A stretch of DNA of 64,000 nt from Agelas oroides. Lineage: Eukaryota > Porifera > Demospongiae > Agelasida > Agelasidae. The stretch lies in contig OX422190.1 of assembly GCA_949130485.1 (NCBI GenBank), positions 10,297,840-10,361,839 of the forward strand, written 5' to 3'. Positions 1 to 9,758 of the stretch are shown in pieces. Under the pieces are notes generated by a model. The model searched no databases, was not told the DNA's origin, and saw only the letters and a program-made list of their open reading frames with translations. Each line of letters opens with the position of its first letter. Within the stretch, counting starts at the first letter, position 1. The translations under genes and the position numbers were made by a program.

Positions 1-1902
1 TATTCTGGACATTCTAGTGGAGTGTCTAGAGGAAGAGAAGGAAGCTAACAGCGAGCTTATTGGCAAGATTAGGGAAGGTGTGTGGAGAGGGTGCGAGGAT
101 GGGAGGGATGATGGGTTAAATTTGCAGAGAGTGGGAATGGTGTCTAGCTTTACCTAGTGGTACGTGGTTCTCTCTCCCTGTGCAGTCTGGCCAAAGACCT
201 CCACACAAGAGACCCAGCCACCTGAAGGTGAGAGGGGGTCTTGCTGCAAACATTCGTGTCTCCTGTATTGCTTGTGTGTTGACGGCATTCTCCCTCCTAC
301 ATCATACACCTGGTGTTGATATCTTCCTCAGGTCCTAAGACGCATCCTCCCATTCCTGCTGAGGCTGAGCGGGAACTCCTGGGCAATGGGGAGTGGCCCT
401 ATCCCCTTTCCTCTGGTTCGGCCTCCCAACACGTCTCCATCCCTCCTCCCCCACAGGAAGGAGTGGACCACGCCCCCAAAATGGCATACAAAATGACATC
501 AAAACCTAGAGGCATTGGTAAATTGTTCATTGTGGTTATTTCTCTATTTAGTGCACACTGATACCGCTCATTTGTCATGATGTAAATGCAAGGAAGGGAA
601 GAGGCTGAGCACTGGCTGAACATTGCTAAGCACCTCACCTATTTGCACATTCTCCTCTGCCAGGTCTTATAATCAACAACAAGCACTTCACCTGTAACAT
701 GAAAGACCGTGTTGGCACAGACCGAGATGCTGACTCACTTGTAAAGCTGTTTCTGCACCTTGGGTTCTACACCAATCGTTATGATGATCTGAAGGGTACT
801 GAGATGCGCCGGAGACTGCAGGTGAGAGGGAGGTCTCCTCACCACTTGTTTTTCCTTCCATCTCACTCTCCTTGTCTCCCTCCCTCCCTTAGGATGTGGC
901 TGACCTTGACCATTCCGAGTTTGACTGTCTGATGGTAGCCGTACTGACCCATGGTATCAATGGCAGGCTGTACAGCACTGATGGAGAGCTCATAGCTGTG
1001 GAGGAAGTCACAAAGTGAGAGCTGCCTCTGCTGTAGCAACTCTTCACACTAACACTGTTCTCTGTACTACAGGTACTATGATGGACTGAACTGCCCTAGT
1101 CTCATTGGGAAACCAAAAGTGTTTATACTGCAGGTGATCACCGTTACCATCTCGTGTATTAGAGTATTACATGTACATAGCATACACTACTTTCAGCAGT
1201 TGTGTAGCACTTTGGAAACATTTACTGATGACTTTTAGTTGGACTGACAGAACCCTCTTTCGGTACTGAATATGCTTGAAATGTCACCGTATCATTCCTA
1301 CAGCCACTGGGTATATGCATTTCTTTGTCCTCTCTTGCAGGCATGCAGGGGAGGGAGGTTTGACTATGGTGTTGAAATGGAGAGCACTGATGCTCCTAAC
1401 GCTCCAGAAGTCAAGCCCGATGAAATGAACGAGATCATAGAACAACAGGTAAGAACAACAGGTAACTGTGTGTGTACACGCATCGTTATCACTGTAGAGA
1501 GTTTAGGATCTACTTAAGGTCATCCACTCTTCCATTCCCTTGCCCCACCAGTACCCCACCATCATCAACAAGGCTTTGGATGACCCAGATGAGACAGACG
1601 GAGGAGGGTACAAGGGGGCACTGCCGACTGAGGCTGACTTTGTCCTGGCATATGCTACTGTGCCAGGGTATGTCTCATGGCGTAACTCTGAGTATGGCTC
1701 GTGGTTCGTCAAGGCGTTTGTGGACACAATGTATGAGATGGCATCGAAGGAGCACTTGATGGATATTCTGGTGGAGGTGAATCGCCGTGTGGCAGAAGAG
1801 TTCCAGTCGAAGGGGAGAAACAAGCAGATACCATCCCCGGTCACCATGCTCACAAGGAAGGTGTACTTTAAACCGGGCTACTATGAACACAAGAAGAAAT
1901 AG
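1..1902 (+). CDS. Caspase, copy A (5' end cut by window)
   Basis: Cysteine-aspartate protease of apoptosis. Exons read from splice sites and phase: 1-77, 186-227, 332-517, 664-821, 893-1014, 1073-1133, 1341-1448, 1552-1902. They join in one frame for 367 residues and end at TAG. The large subunit shows the DRVGTD substrate-pocket region (exon 664-821), the catalytic His in LTHGING (893-1014) and the catalytic Cys in QACRG, split between exons 1073-1133 and 1341-1448. The small subunit (1552-1902) carries the S1-pocket SWR motif and ends KVYFKP. The N-terminal part is helical (EELL/ALRRRG type, better seen in copy B), resembling the end of a CARD-like prodomain, followed by a Pro-rich linker. 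Upstream exons lie outside the window. A second copy lies at 9759-11707. I am sure of the family; initiator versus executioner type is undetermined. Confidence 0.93.
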
Positions 1903-2049
1903 TACTGTGCAATGATATGGACTTGTGTTTTGAGTTGTATTAGTGAAGAAATTTACTTTCTGAATGCACTAGTGAGCTACCAGCTATATAGATAGATAGA
2001 TAGATAAATTTTTATTTTTAACAGGAAATGTCCTATCAGCTCTTCAATG

Positions 2050-2196
2050 AAAGCAAGTGGGGAGGGAGAGTAGTGGTCCCTGCATCGGGTCGAGAAAGTG
2101 TGCTGATTGAACTCCATGGAGGACACCCTGGTACATCACGAATGAAGTCGCTTGCACGAAGTCTGGTTGGTGGCCAGGAATAGTAGCCATAGATGA
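2050..2196 (+). mobile_element. Ty3/gypsy-type integrase zinc-binding fragment, decayed
   Basis: A short stretch translates to a peptide with RVVVPAS, then ELHGGHPGTSRMKSLAR, the signature of the H2C2 zinc-binding end of Ty3/gypsy-type integrases (His-His spacing in LHGGHPG and the following RMK helix). The frame breaks just after this motif, where a TGGT duplication sits, and then stops. No LTR, reverse transcriptase or other pol domain is visible, so this is a relic of under 200 bp. It lies in the 3' flank of caspase copy A and is absent at the matching place in copy B (about 11836). Confidence 0.7.
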
Positions 2197-2978
2197 AATC
2201 CTTGTTTGAACACTCTATAATACCTTTAGGAAACATCTACGGACTGCCATGGCAGTCTAGCTGTACTGCACCGTTCTCTGTATTTACTGTAGATTGGATT
2301 ATACTTTTTTATATAGATCTAGCAATTGTTCGTGTATTTGTATTGTGTGTGTCTTTGCAGGACTCCCAGCTGCAGGTAGACCAGCATAATGCTAATTTGT
2401 TATGGTTCTAACATCTGATTTCAAGCGGTTCTATATATGCTCTGATAAAGAAAACAGATCCTCAATCTGCCATTCATGTGGGTGCTTGCCTAGTCCCCCA
2501 TGTCCCCCTTTGGCCCCACCCGAAAATCAGGAACGAGGCTAGGGTGCAAAGGTTATGGGGCTGTAATCCAATTATGCGACAAGAAAATTTTGCAGATCAG
2601 CTGAACAATAGTTATTGTGCATGTGTGCGTGCGCACAATCGTCTACAGATTCTACAGGAGTGGAACAAGTAAGTGTCAATGTTACTGTAATGGTAGCATT
2701 AATTTTACGTACCTACAGTATTAAAATACTTAGAACAGTTTGTTTTATAATTTATGCGTTTAGCAGTTGTCACGATTTTGTACAAATTATAGTTGCACTG
2801 CTGATCGCATTTCTAGACCGGTGATAGAAGCGCGATTCTTCACACTTTTTGAAAATGGAGAATGCGTGGGAAATTGCATCTAACATACACAAACTGGTAG
2901 ATTAATGGATGATCCTCGTTTTTGCTTGCTTATTTTATCTTTATGCTTCTTGTTCCACTTGCAGCCATTATTATAGCA

Positions 2979-5748
2979 ATGTTGCTCCAGTTATTACTGC
3001 TGTGCACAGCACTCACTGCTCTTGCTGAAGGTAAGGCTTGTGGGCACCAGGCTTGCTCCTGTGGGCCAAGACGATTGTGTAGACTGTACTTGTCTCATCA
3101 CCAGTTACACATACTAAAACTTGTCCTGCATAATGGTATAGTATGCACTGGCAGTGAAAAAGACCCAAGACATTTTACTGCAATAATGCATACTCGTGTC
3201 CTTTAGCATTTGCCGAAGTAGCTACTGTCTTCTCCAGCATGGTGCCATATGTTGTGTATTAACTGCCCTGACCTTCACTGATGTGGAGTGTAGTACCAAC
3301 CTATTGCACATGTAATATGCATTGCAGATCATGGTCTGCTTTGTTGATCAACTTCTTGAACTCTGTGCAGATGACCTGAGGCTGCAGATTGTAACCATAG
3401 CAACAGAGGAGACAGATGGGTACCATCGCTTCATGCGATCAGTCCGGCTGTTTGACCTGAATGTGGAGGTAATGTTTAACTCTTAATTTAACCACCATAG
3501 GCTATTTACTAATGTAATGTTTAATGCTACCACTGGCTTCTGCAATGACTGGTCAATTTTGGACAAACCCTCCTCACAGGTCGTGGGAATGGGGGAGCAG
3601 TGGAGGGGTGGAGATGTGGTGAGGTACCCTGGAGGAGGTCAAAAGGTCAATCTGCTCCGGCCAGTCCTGGAAAAGTGGAAGAACCAGCACAGCACAGTCG
3701 TCATGTTTGTGGACAGGTGAGGATGTATATAGTGTATGTCCATGGGGTCTTGCGTACATTGTATGTAGGCATTGCATAGTAGTGTTAGCATCACGTGACC
3801 ATTGTACTGCCTTCTTCCTCTTCTCTTCCACCTCTTCCTCCTCCCATCCCCTCCTCCCATCTCCTCCTCCTCCCATCTCCTCCTCCCATCCCCTCCTCCC
3901 ATCTCCTCCTCCCATCCCCTCCTCCTCCCATCCCCTCCTCCCATCCCCTCCTCCCATCTCCTCCTCCCATCTCCTCCTCCCATCCCCTCCTCCCATCTCC
4001 TCCTCCCATCCCCTCCTCCTCCCATCCCCTCCTCCCATCTCCTCCTCCCATCCCCTCCTCCCATCTCCTCCTCCCATCTCCTCCTCCCATCCCCTCCTCC
4101 CATCCCCTCCTCCTCCCATCCCTCCCATTCCCTCCTCCCATCTCCTCCTCCCATCTCCTCCTCCCATCTCCTCCTCCCATCCCCTCTTCCTCCCATCCCC
4201 TCCTCCCATCCCCTCCTCCTCCCATCACCTCCTCCTCCCATCCCCTCCTCCTCCCATCCCCTCCTCTGTAGCTATGATGTCTTTGTGGCTGGTGTGGATG
4301 TGATCCTCCAGCGTTTCAAGGACTTCAAATCACGTGTGGTCTTCTCAGCTGAGGGATTCTGCTGGCCTGATCAGTCACTAGTGGTGAGAGATGGGTGTGG
4401 GTGGGGGGTGATGGAAGACAGCCGGGTATCATGCTTTGATTTGGGGATATTAAGGGTGCCATAGAGTTCACAATCTGAAATGCCTTCATCTCAACACAGT
4501 CACAGTACCCAAAAGTGGGCCTTGGAAAGCGTTTCCTCAACTCAGGAGGTAAGAAATTATCCACTCTGCACAGCTACTTGAATTTGTCATTACCTCTGTT
4601 CTCTTGCTATAGGTTTCATAGGGTATGCCCCTGATGTGTATGCCATTGTCTCGGACCACCCCATTGCTGACAGGGACGATGACCAGTTGTACTACACCCA
4701 GATCTTCTTGGACAAAGAGAAGAGGGTACGTGTGTCACGAGCACACCCTGTGTCTGTACAGTCCCAACCACTACAAGTTCATTGATTGCCACATCACTCT
4801 GATGTACTCTGTCATCCCTCCAGGCACAGTACACCATTCGGCTGGACCACAGAGGACACATTTTCCAGAACCTCAATGGAGCAAAGGATGAAGTGGAGAT
4901 TAAGATGCAAGGCAACATCACGTATGCCTACAACTCCATCTATGATACAAGGGCGGCCGTGTACCATGGAAATGGACCATCAAAGGTGATCCGTGATCCC
5001 ATATATGAAAGTAGCAGTGCTGTGAGTGATCATTGCCTAAAATGCAAGTTGCCTTCCCTCTCCAGATCTACCTGAACAACCTTGCCAACTATATCCCCAA
5101 TGCATGGAACAATGCCACTGGCTGCACAGTGTGTGAGTCTCAAGAGCTTCCCTCTGACCGCTCTCAGTGGCCAATGGTGGTACTGGCACTGTTCATTGAG
5201 CGGCCCACACCCTTCCTGTCAGAAGTGCTCGGGAGTGTGACTGCACTCGACTACCCCAAGCAGAGGATGAGACTGTGGGTGCACAGTGCGGTATGTAGGG
5301 AGACGTGTGTGAGATATGGGACAGGAAGTCAGACTGTGTCTCCTCTGTTCTGTAGGCACCGTATCACGATGCATTGGTTGGTGCCTGGTTCGAGTTGGTG
5401 TCTGGTGACTATAGTGCAAGCAGTTATGTGGCTTCTGATCAGAGTATGGAAGAGGCTGAAGCTAAGAGGACTGCAATGTAAGGTGGGAGGGTAGAAGGAA
5501 GGACAAGGGGGGTGAATTAAAGGGAGGGAGAGGGAGAGATAGAACATAAGGGAGAGGGAGGGGGTGAACTAAAGAAGAGGAAAGAAAGGAGAGAGATATA
5601 TTTCTGTTGTTTCCAGGAATGTGTGTCTGGAGCATTCGTGTGATTTTCTCTTTATGGTGGACTCAGTGGCCATGTTGGACGAGGCGCACACCCTCAGGAG
5701 ACTCATGGAGGTCCAGCGGTGAGTATGTCATGGTGCATGGGTGTGTGT

Positions 5749-5779
<31 letters not shown>

Positions 5780-7746
5780 GGGGGGGGGGATCTAGCAATT
5801 ACTCAGTTGTGTTGCATACATGCTCCCTCTGCAGGAGTGTGGTGGCTCCATTGATGATCCGTCCCTTTCGTCTCTTCTCCAACTTCTGGGGAGACATTGC
5901 CTCAAATGGGTTCTATGCACGCTCATGGGACTATCAGGAAATTGCAGAGAGAAAACGAATGTGAGTGACGTGTGACTGGTTGTGCCCTAGTTGTTCATGT
6001 GTGGATCAGGAACACAACTTAATATTGTGTAGCCTCGCTTTCAACTTCATGTGGGTGAAGGCAGGGAATACAGAGCTGAACTATGTCATACTGCATGCAT
6101 GCATACTGCACCACACTCACACACACACACACACACACAGTGGTGTATGGAATGTACCATTCATCAGCAGTGCCATCTTGTTCTCTGGCACATGGCTGCG
6201 AGCACACCGCCATGACCTGCCCACCTTCACCAGTGAACAATGGGATCCAGACATGGCCTTTGCTGCCTGGATGAGAGAGAAGGTAGCCTACTATGTGTGT
6301 TGGGGGAATGGGGCAGGAGTACACTGTGTAGTGTGCAGTATCACACCTAATTCAGAGTGTAATTGTGTGAGACTGCCCACCTTCTGTGTACACAGCACTT
6401 ACCTGAACTCAAGTGTTTATTTGAGATGGTTGGATAGACCCTTCCCAATGGGATATAAGTACTGTCAGTATGCTTATGGGTGCCACAGTTCCCAGGTCCA
6501 CCCTAATCTGTTCTCTGGCCTCCCCCCCCCTTCCAGGGTCACTTTATGTATGTGAACAACCTCCATCAGTTTGGTCATCTACTGAACAATGACAACTATG
6601 ACACCAGCCACCTCAACAATGACATGTACCAGATCTTTGACAACAGACAAGTGAGTTGAAGGCTCATGGGGTCACGCACCTCACACATGATCACCACCAA
6701 CCATTTATTGTGTGGGTGTGTCTTCCTGCAATAGGACTGGCAGAAGAAGTACGTCCACGAGAACTGGTCACGCATCTTGGAGCCTGATTTTGATGTGGAT
6801 ATGGTGAGGCAACTCCTCACCATGCATTCTATAGTGCACTGTTGTGACATCCATCCCTCCCCCCCTCAGCCCTGCACAGATGTGTACTGGTACCCACTCA
6901 TGTCTGATGTGTTTTGCAAGGAACTAGTCGAGGTATGTACAGCAGTCTCAGGACTAACTACTACTGCTACTGCAGTGTGTTTCGTGTCCCTCCTCTCTTC
7001 CTCCACTCACAGGAGATGGAACACTTTGGGCAGTGGAGTGGAGGTGACCATCAGGACAAGAGACTGTCAGGAGGATACGAGAACGTGCCCACACGAGACA
7101 TCCACATGAACCAGGTCTGTTTTATTTATATGCAGGCTTGGGAGCTTGAGTGATTGATTATAGACCAATGCTGTATGTTGTGGCTGTACTCCCCTCCCAT
7201 AGATTGGCTTTGAGCAGCAGTGGCTTGAGCTTATCCGAAGCTATGTGGTGCCTGTTCAGATCAAGGTCTATCCTGGGTACTATTCCAGGGTGAGCACTAC
7301 TTGGGAATAAAACAGTTGCTACACACATTTCACTCCCCTTCCTCATCTGTTTCCTTTACATTGTCTCTGCTCTCCTTCCATAGGGACATTCAGTTATGAA
7401 CTTTGTTGTGAAGTACCACCCTGAGGGCCAGTCCAGCCTCCGTCCCCACCATGACTCCTCCACCTTTACCATCAATGTTGCCCTCAACACAATTAATGTC
7501 GACTACATGGTGAGCAACTGTGTACTATGTATCCACAACTGCCATCACAGTGATCACACCTACCGACTACATCACACATACACACACTAGGGAGGTGGCG
7601 CCAGATTTATTCGTTACAACTGCAGTATTGTGGACACTCGTCTTGGTTGGGCCATGATGCACCCTGGGCGCCTCACACACTACCACGAGGGGCTGCCTAC
7701 GACCAGTGGAACACGATACATCATGATCTCCTTCATTGATCCCTAG
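2979..7746 (+). CDS. PLOD: Procollagen-lysine 2-oxoglutarate 5-dioxygenase / glycosyltransferase, copy A
   Basis: ER enzyme that hydroxylates collagen lysines and, in the PLOD3-like ancestor, adds galactose and glucose. Nineteen exons: 2979-3030, 3371-3468, 3580-3716, 4272-4383, 4500-4548, 4613-4725, 4824-4985, 5066-5290, 5356-5477, 5617-5718, 5835-5960, 6141-6282, 6537-6650, 6735-6803, 6870-6932, 7013-7114, 7203-7289, 7384-7509, 7591-7746. Phases agree throughout, giving 718 residues against about 730-740 in human PLODs. The ATG is followed by a Leu-rich signal peptide. The glycosyltransferase domain shows VDSYD, a DRDDDQLYY acidic run and HGNGPSK. The C-terminal dioxygenase domain has the HxD iron ligands in RPHHDSS, the second His in GRLTHYHEG, the 2-oxoglutarate Arg in SGTRY, and the usual FIDP end. 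Oddity: one codon is missing just after the DxxD motif compared with copy B (4281). Intron 3 is a 430-bp polypyrimidine array; intron 10 has a 27-G run. Confidence 0.96.
3835..4266 (+). repeat. CCTCCTCCCATC polypyrimidine VNTR in PLOD-A intron 3
   Basis: About 430 bp of C/T-rich tandem units (CTCCTCCCATCCC and variants) with almost no G, ending at the splice acceptor before 4272. The matching intron in copy B has only about 180 bp, so the array is length-variable. The long open frames here on both strands come from the stop-free composition and are not genes. Confidence 0.95.
5742..5789 (+). repeat. (GT)n followed by 27-base poly-G run
   Basis: In PLOD-A intron 10 a short GT dinucleotide run passes directly into 27 consecutive G (5763-5789). 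Copy B has 24 G at 15070-15093. The length difference is typical of homopolymer slippage or sequencing uncertainty. The run could form a G-quadruplex in DNA or pre-mRNA. Confidence 0.9.
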
Positions 7747-8987
7747 CCTAGTCACCCTTAACTGCAATCATGCAACTCTTAGCACATCTACTGCAGCTGC
7801 TGAAATGAAATTATTTTCACAAGTTTGTGTGCAACTATAAGTTTTGCCATGATGCAACAGTGGTCATATTGGAGATTAAATACCAGTCTCATTCCCAGGC
7901 CCTCTCTTCCACCCCTTGCTTTTTGCCAACAAGTTCAATGCCAATCAGTGGAAGAAGCCATCCCTTTTTTCCTAGGCTAAGCCTTGCCCAGTGGTTGCTG
8001 AGATAACCAAATAAGGTCCTAGACACTCAGAGGAGGGGACTATCCCATGGTTTCCCTCCATCCCACAGTTGACAGTCTAGGTGTGTTGCTTATGGCGTCC
8101 TCACAGGCTGTCCTGGAAATGTGGCTAGCAGGCTCAACAGTATAAGGCATATAGCAGCTCATTAACATGCAGTGCCTTAAATACAAAAAATACAATCACA
8201 ATGGGCACCAAACATCACAGTGCACTAGAACTAATGAAATTATGAGGCCACAGCCACTACTTTAATCTTGTACTATACTTTGATATATTGGAGCCATGCA
8301 GTGATGGCCATTATATAGCCATGCAATTTCAACCAAAAACCATTTTTAGCACCTTAGCCACCAAATTTCTTTCTTGTGATAAATCACATCCTCTTCACTA
8401 AGAATCCTGGATGGGAATATATAAATCCATTTACTTGGAGAAAATTTCGACTTTCTAATTGGTGCACACCATCATTTTTGGCCATAAATTAAATTGTACG
8501 TACAGCACGCTTTTGTTTCCCACACAAGATCTCAGTGGTATCAATCGTTTACTTTTGCCTCACACCATATTTTAAACCTTACATCTAAAGGAATTAAAAG
8601 AATTTTTAATCCTTTTTGGAAATATATATATAGTGACATCACATGACATCACAATTTGTCACGTGCATGATTACCAAGTGGGCATGGGAATTAAAGTTAA
8701 CGAGATATTTTCTCTAAATTTTGATAACGTATGTTAAGCAGAAAGTTATGGAAACCTTTTGTTTTCCACACGTGCCTTATACAGCGCTGCATGAGGATAT
8801 CATTTTGGCGACCCAATATATGGCAAATGGCAGGTATAATTATTATTGTCTCAAATATACGAGACACACACTGTTACAATTCTGATATAAATATATTTGT
8901 ACATGATCCAGCATGTGAATTAGTTGACAGTAAGTATTGACAATCACTCACAAAACAGTGTAATCATGTCTCATGTTGTTTGAACAG

Positions 8988-9092
8988 GGCGCTGGTAGCA
9001 GGAGGGACGGACAATACGATGCCCCATTGGCTGGTAGCTGGTGGGCTTACGGCCAGAGCTCTTGCGGGGGGTCACACCACCACGGGTGGTAG
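8988..9092 (+). other. Short exon-like open frame conserved in both copies
   Basis: It follows a good acceptor (TGAACAG) and reads 34 codons to TAG, rich in Gly, Ser, Trp and His, with GSWWAYGQSSCGG near the end. The 105 bases appear identical in copy B (18286-18390), although both flanks carry substitutions and indels. A possible upstream exon (about 8734-8843) differs between copies by one base, which would change the frame. I recognise no family. It could be a terminal exon of an unknown small gene or simply a conserved non-coding patch. Confidence 0.3.
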
Positions 9093-9268
9093 GAGTCTTT
9101 ATACCAGCTAGTCTCCCTGTGGGCAATGGAAGTGTGTGATCATTTACTGAACACAAGGCCATCAACCATGTGTCCACTTACTGGATCAGCTGAAGCATAC
9201 TACTGTTTGGAGTGGTGCGGTTGGGAATGGTACCTGTGCAAGAATAACACATGGAGCTTACATAGCAC

Positions 9269-9270
<2 letters not shown>

Positions 9271-9309
<39 letters not shown>

Positions 9310-9316
9310 ACACACA

Positions 9317-9387
<71 letters not shown>
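9271..9387 (+). repeat. CA dinucleotide microsatellite
   Basis: Roughly 115 bp of CA repeats with a few CC interruptions. Copy B retains only about 20 bp of CA at the same place (18562-18581). Confidence 0.95.
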
Positions 9388-9391
<4 letters not shown>

Positions 9392-9542
9392 CTACTGAAC
9401 ACAAAATCTACAAGTGTTCTAGATGCATACATGTGAAAAAAGGAACCCGCTGTCTTGGTTGATCTAGTTAATTTTTTACCTGCATGATTTTACTGTAAAA
9501 CTTAATAGCTATTGTTCCTGTACTCATTTACTACTGATTGTA

Positions 9543-9639
9543 TATAGCACAGTGGTGGTCCCACCTGTATTTCAGTGTGGGCACTTATCACACATGATAA
9601 AATCTGGGAGTGGCTAGGAACTTGTCTATTCTGCCCAGT
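9543..9639 (+). repeat. Boundary repeat, direct copy
   Basis: From TATAGCACAGTGGTGG to TATTCTGCCCAG this segment recurs in reverse complement at 18657-18767 with small indels. It lies immediately left of the visible start of caspase copy B. Confidence 0.85.
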
Positions 9640-9758
9640 AAGTTGTACATCATGCATATTATGGTACATGTGTGTAGTTATGATAGTGAGACCTTTGCTA
9701 GCACTCTCCATAGTAACCATGTGGAATGTTAAAGGCTGCTCCTCTCCTCGTCCTTCAG

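Larger units (their letters stand above)
1..9463 (+). repeat. Tandem segmental duplication, copy A (left end outside window)
   Basis: The sequence from position 1 matches 9832 onward in the same orientation and remains alignable to about 9463/18658, with the offset falling from 9831 to about 9195-9300 through indels. It contains caspase and PLOD. The differences are unevenly spread: near zero in the PLOD 3' half and many in the spacers. Since only two copies are seen, a true tandem duplication and two haplotypes placed in series by the assembler are both possible. Confidence 0.9.
7747..9758. other. Spacer between PLOD-A and caspase-B
   Basis: No gene with recognisable homology. The first 1.7 kb is the diverged counterpart of 17052-18658, with many small indels. 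It is AT-rich, with fragments of the dispersed motif whose ends read TCATTCCCAGGC (about 7890). It includes a short open exon-like stretch (8988-9092), a CA microsatellite (9271-9387) and, at 9543-9639, a sequence that recurs inverted at the far end of copy B. No start exon for caspase copy B is evident here. Confidence 0.7.

Noticed and set aside
68-69. Apparent loss of a splice donor in caspase copy A (GTTAGG in B, ATTAGG in A)
   Set aside because: Phase with the next exons shows the true donor is ten bases further on (GAAG|GTGTGT), intact in both copies.
3574-4303. Gly/Glu/Arg- or Pro/Ser-rich frames across the PLOD intron 3 array
   Set aside because: Stop-free polypyrimidine repeat within an intron.
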